From DTHT01 sp037444625 (lineage in GTDB: Bacteria; Acidobacteriota; Terriglobia; Bryobacterales; Bryobacteraceae): 24,048 bases of DNA. Numbering within the stretch: the stretch's first letter is position 1; each line of letters starts with the position of its first letter. The stretch is from contig JBBIMA010000061.1 of the NCBI GenBank assembly GCA_037444625.1, positions 1 to 24,048 of the forward strand, in the 5' to 3' direction. Under the pieces are notes generated by a model that was not told the origin of the DNA, searched no databases, and worked only from the letters and a program-made list of their open reading frames with translations. The translations under genes and the position numbers were made by a program. Below, in pieces: positions 6,524 to 14,405 of this stretch.

Positions 6524-7426
6524 TCAGTGGAAGAACAGCACGTCCGGCCGCACGAAGGAAGTGGCGTCGGCGCAGACGCCGCATTCCATGCGATAGCCGG
6601 GCCAAGCCTGGCGAACCAGCTCGGGGATGCGCCTGGGGTCGTCCTCGCGGTGGTAGGCGGATAGGGCCAGCCGGGGCCGGAACCGCTCGAGGGTCCGACG
6701 GGCGCCCGCCAGGGCGCGCTGCTCGGCGCCCTCGATGTCCATCTTGATAAAGTCCACGCGCTCGAGGGCGAGTTCCTCGACCAGCTTGTCAATCGTGGTG
6801 AGCGGGACCTGCGGCCCCGGGCGGGCTTTCTCGGGCCGCATGACGACGCTGTCGGCCGGGGAGTTGCCCGGATCCACGTAAAGCGTCAGAACATCGTCCT
6901 TGTCCCAAACGCCTTTGGGATAGACGATCACCCGCCCGGCCTGGATTTCGGCGGCGAAGTTGCGCCGCAGGCATTCCAGGTTCTCCGGGGCCGGTTCGAT
7001 GGCGACGACCTGGCGCGCGCCGGACTCCAGGGCCTCGCGCGTGAAGACGCCCATGCTGGCGCCGCAATCCAGCACCACGTCGCCCGGCCGCACGGCCCGC
7101 TCGCCGGTGCCGTAAATCTTGCGTTCCTGCTCGGCGAGGTTGAAGGGCAGCGAGTAGTCGCTACCGTCGGGCACCCAGAAGAGGCCCTTGGGCGTGTGCC
7201 AGAGGTTGTAGCCGGCGGGGTCTTTGCGGACCAAGCGGCTGGCGGCCAGGATGCGGTCCTTGAGCTCGATTTGCCGGCGGAGGTTGTCGGCGCTGCGCAG
7301 AGTCTCGCTCCAGGGGCAAGGGCCGGCGCGGCCGATCAAATACAAGCCTGCCAGCCGGAGGGGGGTCAGAAAGTACAGGGCCGCACCTGCTGCGATTGCG
7401 GCCGGCGCCAGCCATTTGATTCTCAT
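6524..7426 (-). CDS. FkbM-family methyltransferase with N-terminal membrane anchor
   Basis: A 300-residue protein. Residues 5-25 form one hydrophobic helix, probably a membrane anchor. The C-terminal two thirds is a class I SAM-dependent methyltransferase of the FkbM type: VVLDCGASMGVFT is the glycine-rich motif I, VVAIEPAPENLE holds the acidic motif II, and VDFIKMDIEGAE is the FkbM hallmark. Such enzymes O-methylate sugars or other small acceptors, often in glycan or secondary metabolite pathways. The acceptor here is unknown, and no glycosyltransferase or polyketide gene is near. ATG 7426 is the first Met and lies 18 bases after a TGCTAGAAT promoter element. Only a weak purine stretch precedes it. 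Confidence 0.82.
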   Translation of the reverse strand: MRIKWLAPAAIAAGAALYFLTPLRLAGLYLIGRAGPCPWSETLRSADNLRRQIELKDRILAASRLVRKDPAGYNLWHTPKGLFWVPDGSDYSLPFNLAEQERKIYGTGERAVRPGDVVLDCGASMGVFTREALESGARQVVAIEPAPENLECLRRNFAAEIQAGRVIVYPKGVWDKDDVLTLYVDPGNSPADSVVMRPEKARPGPQVPLTTIDKLVEELALERVDFIKMDIEGAEQRALAGARRTLERFRPRLALSAYHREDDPRRIPELVRQAWPGYRMECGVCADATSFVRPDVLFFH

Positions 7427-7444
7427 GCGCCGAGGAATCTTCTC

Positions 7445-7453
7445 ATTCTAGCA
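7445..7453 (-). promoter_or_regulatory. Extended -10 element for FkbM gene
   Basis: On the minus strand this reads TGCTAGAAT, five of six matches to TATAAT behind a TGn. It ends 18 bases before the ATG at 7426. TTGAAC lies further upstream (7479-7474), but the 23-base spacer is too long for a normal -35. Confidence 0.5.
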
Positions 7454-7475
7454 AAGCGCGGCGCCGGGCGAGCGT

Positions 7476-10127
7476 TCAATGGAAGGGGGCGATGACCATC
7501 AAGTCGCTGTCGTCGCCCTCCAACTGCGTGTAGACGATCGTGGTTTGGTCGGGAGAAACCGTGAGGACCGGGGTGGTGAAACCGGTACCGGGCACCGCCC
7601 CCTCGGGCAGAGTAACGAGCCGTTGCCAGCGCCGATCCGAGAAGCGCCACAGCTCCAGGGTGGGCTGGGGCTGCTCCAGGTGGCGGAGGGCGAGAATGCC
7701 CTGGGGCAACACGCTCCAGTGCCCGTGCATCAGAGGGCCCGGCGACAGTTCGACCTCAGGGCCGCCGGAGGCCGGGATACGCCGCAGCGTTCGGTCGCCC
7801 TCCTTCTGGAAGTAAAGGAACCTGCCGTCGGGAGAGGGCAGCACTTCCGGCCCGCGTCCGTCCCGGGTAAGCTGGAGGGGTTCGCCGCCCTCGGCCGGCA
7901 TGCGCCAGATTTCCCAGCGGCCGGTGCGATTGGATCCGAAGTAGATCCAGCGCCCGTCGGGTGAGTACGCCGGGCGGACTTCGTGCCACGGCGTCTGAGT
8001 GAGCTGTTGCGGCAGGCCGCCGTCGGCCGCCACCACGTACAGGTCGCGGCTGCCCTGCTTGACGCAATCAAAGACGATCCGGCGTCCGTCGGGCGACCAG
8101 CGGGGCGAGCCCAGGTGCGGTCCCTCGAAAAAGGTCAACTGGGTCACGCTCGAGCCTTGCGAGTCCGCCAGCCAGAGCTCGTAAGAACCGGAGCGTTCGG
8201 AGACGAACACGATCCTCCGCCCGTCGGGAGAGAACTGCGGGCTGTCATCCAGCATGGTGGAGGCGATCAGCCGCACGGGCGGCCTGCGCTGATCCGGAGG
8301 CACGGCCGGTCCGGGCGCCTGCCAGAGATTGGTATCGCGCATCAGACGCCTGTAGACCAGGCGGTCGGCCCGCAGCGAGATGGAGGGTTCGTAGGCCGGA
8401 GTAGCAGCCAGGCCGATCCGCACAGGCTCGGCCGGCTTAGACGGCCGGGCGGGGACACGCCAGAGAGCCTGCGTTCGCTGGCGGTAAGCGGAAAAGACCA
8501 GATCGCGTCCATCGGGCGTCCAGGCAACTCCGGAGACGAACTGTCCGGCGGCCGCGACCTTTCGTGAGGCCGGCGGTGCGGCGCGGTCTGCGGGAACGGC
8601 CAGTGTATGGATCTCACCCAGAATGGCCAGCCCTTGGCGCACGAAGGCGAGGGTTTCGCCATCGGGCGAGAAGCTGGGGTCGGTGTCCCCTGCGTACTCG
8701 GCGGAAGGATACGTCCACTGGCTGAGCCGGCAGTCGCGCAGGCGGATTCCTGTGATCGCCCAGGGGTCCGAGGGAGAGCGCCGGTGGGAGGTGGCCAACA
8801 GATCGCTTCCCGGCTGCCAGCTCAGGCCTTGGGCCTGGCCGGCGAACTGGCAGAGTTTCCTCTCGCCGGCGCCCGCCGGAGACGTGACGAAGAGGGCGAA
8901 CTGGGCCGGGTAATGGCGGAGAAACGCAACCTGAGCTCCGTCTGAGGACCAGGCGGGCGAAGTTTCCAGCGGGGTGACCGAGGTCAACTTGGTCTGTGTG
9001 GCTGCACCGACCTGCTGGGCCCAGAGCCCACGGCTTTCCCCGCCCTGGCCCTTCCAGTGGAAAATCACTTGGCGGCCGTCGGGCGACACAGCGGGATGTT
9101 CTTCGTGCCCGGGCAAACTCGTCAGCCGGAGGGCCACGGGAGCCGACTCACGGGAACGCCAAGGCCTCCACCAGGACACCAGCGCGGCGGCCGCCAGTAT
9201 GGCCAGCACGAGCGCCTGCGCAATCCGGCGGGCCCGCCCGGCGGGAGCGACCGGCGCGCGTGCCGCCTCGAGTTCCTCGAGCGCCTCTTCCAGCGCCAGT
9301 TTGACGTCGCCCATGTGCTGGTAGCGGCGTGCGGGATCTTTGCGCAGGCAGCGCCGGACGATGCGGTCCACCTCGGGCGGAATGTCGGGCCGCCGGCGCA
9401 GCAGTGATTCCGGCTCGTTGTGCACGACGGCGGTCAGGATGCCCATGCTGGTGGGTCCGGCGAAGGGCGGTTCGCCGGCCAGCATGTGGTAAAGCAGAGC
9501 GCCCAGCGAGAAAACGTCCGAGCGTGCGTCCACCGGGAGGCCCTGAGCCTGCTCGGGCGACATGTAGGGGGCCGTGCCGACGATAGCGGGCTGAGCCGCG
9601 CCCGAGGTCTCCGGCAGGGTCTCGCCGGCTTCAGCGCCCGCGAGCGGCGGCACGCGAAGCGCCAGCCCGAAGTCCACCACCTTCACCTGGCCGCTCTCGG
9701 TCAGCATGACGTTGCTCGGCTTCAGATCCCGGTGGGTGATCCCGACCTCATGAGCGGCGGCGATCGCGCCGGCGATCTGCGCGCCGTAGCGGAGACTCTC
9801 CAGGAGAGGCAGCCCGCGCTTGGAGATGAGCTGGGCGAGGCTCTTGCCCTCGACGTATTCCATGACGAGGAAAGGGCCCCCGGCCTCCTCGGTGAGGTCG
9901 TAGACGGTGACGATGTTGGGATGAGAGAGGGCGGAGGCAGCGCGGGCCTCCTCCAGGAGGCGTCTGCGGCGCTCGGGGTCGGCGGCCAGCTCGGCGGGCA
10001 GGGCTTTCAAGGCGACCACCCGCTGCAAGTTCTGGTCACGGGCCTTGTAAACCACACCCATGCCTCCCTGCCCGAGCTTGCCCAAGATCGAGTAGCGAGA
10101 AGACGAGGGTGGCTGTGCCGAGCTCAT
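7476..10127 (-). CDS. Transmembrane Ser/Thr protein kinase with extracytoplasmic PD40/TolB-like propeller
   Basis: An 883-residue Hanks-type kinase. The glycine loop LGQGGMGVVYKA (residues 18-29), Lys41 in VALK, HRDLKPSN (132-139), VDFGLA (151-156), GTAPYMSPEQ (184-193) and SDVFSLGALLY make a complete, presumably active catalytic domain. A single hydrophobic helix (about 303-320) follows. The remaining 560 residues carry about eight SPDG/TPDG-type repeats (such as SPDGRRIVFVSERSG and SPDGRWIYFGSNRTG), predicted to form one or two beta-propellers outside the membrane, probably a ligand- or envelope-sensing part. This architecture is frequent in acidobacteria. It is divergent from an FHA-domain activator 145 bases away, a natural partner because FHA domains bind phosphothreonine; that link is inference. 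ATG 10127 precedes the kinase domain by the expected dozen residues, but no strong ribosome binding site is visible. Confidence 0.92.
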   Translation of the reverse strand: MSSAQPPSSSRYSILGKLGQGGMGVVYKARDQNLQRVVALKALPAELAADPERRRRLLEEARAASALSHPNIVTVYDLTEEAGGPFLVMEYVEGKSLAQLISKRGLPLLESLRYGAQIAGAIAAAHEVGITHRDLKPSNVMLTESGQVKVVDFGLALRVPPLAGAEAGETLPETSGAAQPAIVGTAPYMSPEQAQGLPVDARSDVFSLGALLYHMLAGEPPFAGPTSMGILTAVVHNEPESLLRRRPDIPPEVDRIVRRCLRKDPARRYQHMGDVKLALEEALEELEAARAPVAPAGRARRIAQALVLAILAAAALVSWWRPWRSRESAPVALRLTSLPGHEEHPAVSPDGRQVIFHWKGQGGESRGLWAQQVGAATQTKLTSVTPLETSPAWSSDGAQVAFLRHYPAQFALFVTSPAGAGERKLCQFAGQAQGLSWQPGSDLLATSHRRSPSDPWAITGIRLRDCRLSQWTYPSAEYAGDTDPSFSPDGETLAFVRQGLAILGEIHTLAVPADRAAPPASRKVAAAGQFVSGVAWTPDGRDLVFSAYRQRTQALWRVPARPSKPAEPVRIGLAATPAYEPSISLRADRLVYRRLMRDTNLWQAPGPAVPPDQRRPPVRLIASTMLDDSPQFSPDGRRIVFVSERSGSYELWLADSQGSSVTQLTFFEGPHLGSPRWSPDGRRIVFDCVKQGSRDLYVVAADGGLPQQLTQTPWHEVRPAYSPDGRWIYFGSNRTGRWEIWRMPAEGGEPLQLTRDGRGPEVLPSPDGRFLYFQKEGDRTLRRIPASGGPEVELSPGPLMHGHWSVLPQGILALRHLEQPQPTLELWRFSDRRWQRLVTLPEGAVPGTGFTTPVLTVSPDQTTIVYTQLEGDDSDLMVIAPFH

Positions 10128-10222
10128 GGAGTGCGAGGGAGGTAAACCGTTGTTTTCATCTTACAATCAGTTCGCTCGAAGGGAGCGGGAAAATTTCGGT
10201 TCTTTCATCCTGGCGGCGAAGC

Positions 10223-10231
10223 TGCTAGACT
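10223..10231 (+). promoter_or_regulatory. Extended -10 element for the FHA/sigma-54 activator gene
   Basis: TGCTAGACT has the same TGCTAG core seen ahead of the FkbM and Nramp-like genes. It ends 41 bases before the TTG start at 10273, whose ribosome binding site (10261-10268) lies inside the predicted leader. This supports the TTG start over the upstream ATG at 10126, which would lie before the promoter. Confidence 0.45.
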
Positions 10232-10272
10232 CGGTGGAGGAGGCCGGGCAACCGGACGAGAGAGGGGGTCGT

Positions 10273-12177
10273 TTGAACCCGCACCTGATTGCCCTGGGCG
10301 GGCCGTTACGCGGGCAGACGCTGCCGCTCGGGGAGGACTGCGTTGCCCTGGGGCGGGATCCAGGTAACCAGATCCGCCTGCCGGATGCGCACGTCTCCCG
10401 GAGGCACTGCCGGCTGGAGCGCCTGGCGGACGGGCAAGTGCGCATCCGGGATCTGGACAGCCGGAACGGCACTTTCGTACAAGGCCTGCCGGTGCGGGAG
10501 CGCATCCTGCGGCACGGTGACGAGATCCGGGTGGGCCGGTCGGTGTTTGTGTTCATGGCGGGCGAGGAGCAGGCAGGGCCGGAGGGAGGCCAAGAAGGCC
10601 CCTGGGACGAGCGGACGATCGTGGGCTTGTCCGGGGAGGAGTTCGTTTGCGACCGGGTGGAGCAGTTGCTGGCGGCGCCGGAGGCGCCGGAGCTTCCCGG
10701 TTCGGCGCTGGCCGCCCTTTTGAAGATGGGCACGGCCATTCACCAAGCGGGTGACGTGCGGGAGCTGGCCGGGCGGGTGCTGGCGGTTCTTGGGGAGGCC
10801 ATCCCGGCCGAGCAAGGGGCCCTGTTGCTGATGGAGCCGGGGCGCGAGGAGCCGGAGGCCGGATTCGACTGGCGGAGGGAAGGCGTGCCGCCGGTTGCCT
10901 TCCCGGCCCTGACCCCGCTGGTCCGGCGGGCGCTGGGACAGGGCGCGGCCTTGCTGCTGGACGGGGTCCGGCAGGCGGAGGAAAGGACCGGCTCGAGCGG
11001 CTCGCCGGGCGGTTCGCTGTTGGCCGCGCCGCTGTTCGACGGGGCTCAACCGATCGGAGCGCTCTATCTGAGCGCCCGGGATGCGCGGGTCGGTTTTCAC
11101 GTGGACCACCTGCGCCTGGCGGCCGCGGCGGGCGTGTTCGCCGGCGCGGCCCTGGCCAGGCTGCGGCGGATCGAGCAACTGCGGGCGGAGAATCGCCGGC
11201 TGCGGGAAGGGGTCTCGGTGAAGCACGAGATGGTGGGAGACAGCCCGGCGATGCAGGCGGTTTACGCGTTCATCGCCAAGGTCGCTCCCACTGAGGCGAC
11301 CGTGCTGTTGTGCGGGGAGAGCGGGACGGGCAAGGAGCTGGTGGCGCGGGCGATTCATCGCAACAGCCCGCGGGCGGGCGGTCCGTTTGTGGCCATCAAC
11401 TGCGCCGCGCTGACGGAGACGCTGATCGAGAGCGAGCTGTTCGGCCATGAGAAAGGGGCCTTCACCGGGGCGATCGCGCAGAAGAAGGGCAAGCTGGAGA
11501 CGGCCCAGGGCGGGACGGTGTTTCTGGACGAGATCGGGGAGCTGCCCTTGTCCTGCCAGAGCAAGCTGCTGCGGGTGCTTCAGGAGCGGGAACTGGAGCG
11601 GGTGGGGGGCACGCGGAGCATCGGGGTGAACATCCGGCTGGTGGCGGCGAGCAATCGGGATCTGAGAGGGGAGGCGGAGGCGAAACGTTTTCGCCAGGAT
11701 TTGTATTATCGGCTGGCCGTGGTCTCCCTCACCCTCCCGCCCTTGCGCGAGCGCCGCGAGGACATTGCCCTGCTAGCCGCCCATTTCGCCTCGCGCTACG
11801 GCCTGCGGGTGCGGGGCCGCCCGGTCGACGTCTCGCCCGAAGCCCGCGAATGCCTGCTGGCCTACGACTGGCCGGGCAACGTGCGCGAGCTGGAAAACGC
11901 CATCGAGCACGCCGTAGTGCTGGGCGCCGCCGAGGCCATCCTGCCCGAAGATCTGCCCGAGGCCGTGCTGGAGGCGGCCCCGGCCGGTCCCAGCGCCGAC
12001 TCCTACCGGGAGGCGGTTCGCCGGTTCAAGCGAGCCCTGATCACGGCCGCTCTCCAGAAAGCGGCGGGCAGCATCACCGAGGCGGCCAAGCTGTTGAGCG
12101 TGCACCCGAACTACCTGCACCGCCTGATGCGCAATCTCGCGCTGAGGCAGGCGGCCAGGCAGAGCGGCGGGATCTGA
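10273..12177 (+). CDS. Sigma-54-dependent activator with FHA, GAF, AAA+ and Fis domains
   Basis: About 634 residues counted from TTG 10273. The FHA domain (5-95) has GRDPGNQIRLPDAHVSRRH and DLDSRNGTFV, the phosphothreonine-binding signature. A linker contains an ERTIV stretch (113-117) that could be a phosphosite. A GAF-like domain (about 150-300) and a short coiled coil (300-313) follow. The AAA+ domain has Walker A GESGTGKE (348-355), an intact GAFTGA sigma-54 contact loop (395-400) and Walker B FLDE (417-420). A Fis-type helix-turn-helix ends the protein. It should remodel sigma-54 RNA polymerase at unknown promoters. The TTG start is preferred because AGAGGGGG (10261-10268) precedes it; the in-frame ATG at 10126 overlaps the kinase start and adds residues unrelated to FHA proteins. 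The divergent kinase suggests control by phosphorylation. Confidence 0.9.
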   Translation: MNPHLIALGGPLRGQTLPLGEDCVALGRDPGNQIRLPDAHVSRRHCRLERLADGQVRIRDLDSRNGTFVQGLPVRERILRHGDEIRVGRSVFVFMAGEEQAGPEGGQEGPWDERTIVGLSGEEFVCDRVEQLLAAPEAPELPGSALAALLKMGTAIHQAGDVRELAGRVLAVLGEAIPAEQGALLLMEPGREEPEAGFDWRREGVPPVAFPALTPLVRRALGQGAALLLDGVRQAEERTGSSGSPGGSLLAAPLFDGAQPIGALYLSARDARVGFHVDHLRLAAAAGVFAGAALARLRRIEQLRAENRRLREGVSVKHEMVGDSPAMQAVYAFIAKVAPTEATVLLCGESGTGKELVARAIHRNSPRAGGPFVAINCAALTETLIESELFGHEKGAFTGAIAQKKGKLETAQGGTVFLDEIGELPLSCQSKLLRVLQERELERVGGTRSIGVNIRLVAASNRDLRGEAEAKRFRQDLYYRLAVVSLTLPPLRERREDIALLAAHFASRYGLRVRGRPVDVSPEARECLLAYDWPGNVRELENAIEHAVVLGAAEAILPEDLPEAVLEAAPAGPSADSYREAVRRFKRALITAALQKAAGSITEAAKLLSVHPNYLHRLMRNLALRQAARQSGGI

Positions 12178-12245
12178 GCGGGGGCGGCCCCGACCCACCG
12201 GCTCCGCGCGGTCCCGGGCAAGTTCCTCCCCAGGGCAGGATTCTC

Positions 12246-12272
12246 GCAACTTTCCCCCCGCCGATTCGTATT
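12246..12272 (+). promoter_or_regulatory. Candidate ECF-type promoter of the sigma factor operon
   Basis: GCAAC (12246-12250, followed by TTT) and CGTATT (12267-12272) are separated by 16 bases. This matches the general ECF layout of an AAC-containing -35 and a CGT-containing -10. It ends 18 bases before the sigma factor ATG, which fits autoregulation, a common habit of ECF sigma factors. No sigma-70-type element competes with it in the 113-base gap. Confidence 0.5.
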
Positions 12273-12290
12273 GCCTGTGGGACGGCTTGG

Positions 12291-12794
12291 ATGCTCCAGT
12301 TTGCCGATCTGCTCCGCGAGCACCAGAGCATGGTTTACAGTCTGGCTTACCACGCTCTGGGAGATCGGGCCGCGGCCGAGGATCTGACTCAGGAGGTGTT
12401 TCTGGCCTTGTTCGAGCATCTGGACATGCTGGAATCGGCCGAGCACGCCAAAGCCTGGTTGATGCGCGTGGCGGCCAACCGCGCGATTGACGAGATCCGC
12501 AAGCGGCGCTATCGCTCGGGGCCGCCGCTGGAGGCGGCCGAGCCGGCGGAGGCGGGCGCGCAGGAGGATTGGGTTCTGCGGGCCCAGGTGCGCCGGATGG
12601 TGGCGGGACTGCCGGCCCGCGCCAGGACGATGATCATCCTGCGCTACCAGGAAGACCTGGGGCCGGCGGAGATCGCCCGGGCGCTCGATCTGCCCGTGCA
12701 AACGGTGAAGAGCCGGCTGCACCGCTCGTTGAATCTGCTGCGGGGGCGGATGGCGCGCGGGCTTGCGGGCGTTCGGGCCGGGAGGAGGGCATGA
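12291..12794 (+). CDS. ECF-family RNA polymerase sigma factor
   Basis: A 167-residue sigma factor with only regions 2 and 4, the ECF (sigma-E-like) layout. Region 2 spans about residues 4-70 and includes ALGDRAAAEDLTQEVFLALF and WLMRVAANRAIDEIRKRR, which contact core polymerase and the -10. Region 4 spans about 105-158, with a helix-turn-helix in LGPAEIARALDLPVQTVKSRLHR for the -35. It would redirect polymerase to a small regulon, perhaps including its own operon through the ECF-like element at 12246-12272. The frame is open further upstream, but ATG 12291 starts exactly at the domain boundary and lies after the promoter. Its stop overlaps the next gene's start (ATGA at 12791), showing translational coupling to a membrane protein that may be its anti-sigma factor. 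Confidence 0.92.
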   Translation: MLQFADLLREHQSMVYSLAYHALGDRAAAEDLTQEVFLALFEHLDMLESAEHAKAWLMRVAANRAIDEIRKRRYRSGPPLEAAEPAEAGAQEDWVLRAQVRRMVAGLPARARTMIILRYQEDLGPAEIARALDLPVQTVKSRLHRSLNLLRGRMARGLAGVRAGRRA

Positions 12795-13132
12795 GCGAGC
12801 AGGACCGGTTCGACGATCTGTTGCGGTCCGCCTTGGGCAGAGTCGAGCCGCCGGCGGGGTTGGAGGGGCGGATTCTGCGCGCGGCGGGTTTGCGGCACAG
12901 AACGCCGCGGGGCGCCTGGCTGCGCGCGGTGGCGATGGTGTTGATCGTACTGGCCGCTGCTGCGTTGGGGCTGCTCTGGCGGCAGGAACGGGCGCGAGCC
13001 GAGAGGGCCGAACAAGCCAGACGGCAACTGGAATTCGCCCTCCAGCTCACTTATGACCGGCTGGTGAAGGCGGAGCGGCAGGCGAACAGCATCGGGGTGC
13101 GAAAAATCCGTTTCGAGGAGGTTCCTCAATGA
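12791..13132 (+). CDS. Short single-pass membrane protein, putative anti-sigma factor
   Basis: A 113-residue protein coupled by ATGA overlaps to the sigma gene before it and the DUF4252-like gene after it. Residues 1-43 are a charged, helical cytoplasmic segment (FDDLLRSALGRVEPPAGLEGRIL). One membrane helix follows at about 45-63 (LRAVAMVLIVLAAAALGLLW), then a heptad-like, Arg/Glu/Ala-rich coiled coil on the far side. The position directly behind an ECF sigma gene is where anti-sigma factors usually lie. However, it lacks the His-x3-Cys-x2-Cys zinc motif of ZAS-type anti-sigmas. The anti-sigma role is inference from position; the topology is seen directly. Confidence 0.75.
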   Translation: MSEQDRFDDLLRSALGRVEPPAGLEGRILRAAGLRHRTPRGAWLRAVAMVLIVLAAAALGLLWRQERARAERAEQARRQLEFALQLTYDRLVKAERQANSIGVRKIRFEEVPQ

Positions 13133-13680
13133 GAATCCTTTGGTACGTTGCGCTCGGTGCGCCTCTGAGCCTGGCGGCTCAGGGGATTGACTGGAGCGTG
13201 CTGGACAAGCTGGCCGAGAAGGCCAAAGAGTCGGCCGTGGTGAACCTCGGTCCGGAGCAGCTCTCCTTGCTGGCGGGCGCGAGAGGCAAGGGCGAGGAGG
13301 CGAAGCTCGGAGAGCTGGCCAAGCTGCTGAAGTCGGTTCAGGTGCGGAATTTCGAGTTCGAGGCTCCGGGGATGTACGACGTCGAGTTGGTGCGGTCGCT
13401 GCGGGACAAAGTAAAGGCCGGCGGGGAATGGGTGAGCATCGTCTCGGTCAAAGAGAAAGACGGCTTTACCGAAATCCTGATCAAGAAGCCCTCGGGAGAG
13501 AAGACGGGCGGCTTGCTGGTGATCGCGGCCGAACCCAAAGAGGTGAGCGTCGTACATGTGGAAGGCGTGGCGGATCTGAGCGCCCTGGGCCGGTTGGGCG
13601 GACTGGCCGGCATCCCCGAGGTGGCGCCGGCGGGCAAGAAGGCGCCCGCACCGGCCAAAGAGAAACCCAAGCAGGAATGA
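13129..13680 (+). CDS. DUF4252-like secreted protein
   Basis: A 183-residue protein whose start overlaps the previous stop (ATGA at 13129). The first 18 residues (MRILWYVALGAPLSLAAQ) look like a Sec signal peptide with Ala-x-Ala-type cleavage. The middle matches the DUF4252 pattern as I recall it: a lysine/glutamate-rich helix region, then GGEWVSIVSVKEKDGFTEIL, then GGLLVIAAEPKEVSVVHVEG. The tail is Lys/Pro/Ala-rich (APAGKKAPAPAKEKPKQE) and probably disordered. The domain has no known biochemical role. Encoded with an ECF sigma factor and a membrane protein, it may be a signal input or an output of that system; this is inference. Confidence 0.75.
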   Translation: MRILWYVALGAPLSLAAQGIDWSVLDKLAEKAKESAVVNLGPEQLSLLAGARGKGEEAKLGELAKLLKSVQVRNFEFEAPGMYDVELVRSLRDKVKAGGEWVSIVSVKEKDGFTEILIKKPSGEKTGGLLVIAAEPKEVSVVHVEGVADLSALGRLGGLAGIPEVAPAGKKAPAPAKEKPKQE

Positions 13681-13899
13681 GGCTGAGGGATGCCCGGAGC
13701 GCCCGCCGGGTATCCGATCGGATAGGCCATGGCGCTCAACGGATAGTCCCGCCGGCCCTGCCCGCCTGCCGCTTGCCCTTCTTTTCAGCCATTTGCGGGT
13801 CGCCGGCCGGACGGCCATGCGCGTGCTCTCCTACCGGGCAGCCGCTGAGGGGCGGTAGCAGCCTGGGGGCGGCAAGATCCGGCAAAGGAGGAGAGTACG
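13681..13899. other. Intergenic region with palindrome and leader hairpin
   Basis: 219 bases without a gene. It holds a perfect 14-base palindrome TATCCGATCGGATA at 13711-13724, about 30 bases after the DUF4252-like stop. A possible RNA stem lies at 13831-13858, with outer arms CTACCG/CGGTAG and an inner CAGC-C-GCTG. The downstream gene's strong ribosome binding site is at 13884-13893. I see no clear promoter, only a weak TGCTCTCCT at 13824-13832. The palindrome could be an operator. Confidence 0.4.
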
Positions 13900-14313
13900 A
13901 TGAAGCGAACGGTGTTGGCGGCAGCGGTTGCCGTGGCCTTGTCGGCGGCTATCTCGGCCCAGGGCCAAATGGTCACGCGGGCTACGGCCCAGATCCCCTT
14001 CGAGTTCAACGTGGGATCTCAGGCGTTCCCGGCGGGCAAGTGCGAGATTACCCTGAACGTGCACCCGGGCGTCGTGAGGGTGTGGTGCGAGGGGGCGCGG
14101 GACGGCGCCATGGCGTTGAGCTCGCGGGTAACCAAGACCCTGCCTGTCAGGCAAGGCAAGTTGGTTTTCAACAAATACGGCGAACGTTACTTCCTCTCGC
14201 AGATCTGGCTCCCCGGCCAGTGGGCCGGCCATGAGCTGATGAAAGCCAAGGTCGAGCGAGAGTTGGCCGCCCGGCAGCGGGGGTCCGAGCAGACGGTGCT
14301 CGCCCTGCGCTGA
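13900..14313 (+). CDS. Small secreted protein of unknown function
   Basis: A 137-residue protein preceded by a very strong ribosome binding site (AAAGGAGGAG, 13884-13893). Residues 1-22 (MKRTVLAAAVAVALSAAISAQG) are a clear Sec signal peptide. The mature part begins with ATAQIPFEFNVGSQAFPAGKCEI, predicted beta strands. It ends with GKLVFNKYGERYFLSQIWLPG followed by a basic GHELMKAKVERELA helix. This arrangement (IPF-F-VG...PAG...YGDRYFL...REL) is familiar to me from many uncharacterised acidobacterial secreted proteins. No enzymatic motif is seen. The strong ribosome binding site and a dedicated terminator (14336-14375) suggest a well-expressed single gene. Function is not known. Confidence 0.82.
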   Translation: MKRTVLAAAVAVALSAAISAQGQMVTRATAQIPFEFNVGSQAFPAGKCEITLNVHPGVVRVWCEGARDGAMALSSRVTKTLPVRQGKLVFNKYGERYFLSQIWLPGQWAGHELMKAKVERELAARQRGSEQTVLALR

Positions 14314-14335
14314 GAACGAGGGCGACCGCAGGCGG

Positions 14336-14375
14336 CGCGAGCCGTCGGGAGCTGCGGGGCTCCGGACGGCTCGCG
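14336..14375 (+). terminator. Strong hairpin terminator after the small secreted protein gene
   Basis: Arms 14336-14352 and 14359-14375 pair over 17 bases with one mismatch around a six-base loop (TGCGGG). A moderately T-rich stretch follows (CTTGGGCGTTTTGG, 14380-14393). It lies 22 bases past the stop at 14313 and before the next promoter. Confidence 0.7.
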
Positions 14376-14405
14376 CTGTCTTGGGCGTTTTGGACCCGCT
14401 CCCCT

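Noticed and set aside
5535..6664. Open frames of about 360 codons on both strands within the Nramp-like gene
   Set aside because: They have shadow composition (Arg/His/Gly) and no motifs, and overlap a clear membrane protein in another frame.
10126..10272. N-terminal extension of the sigma-54 activator from ATG 10126
   Set aside because: It overlaps the divergent kinase start, precedes the promoter-like element, and encodes residues without likeness to FHA proteins. TTG 10273 has a good ribosome binding site.
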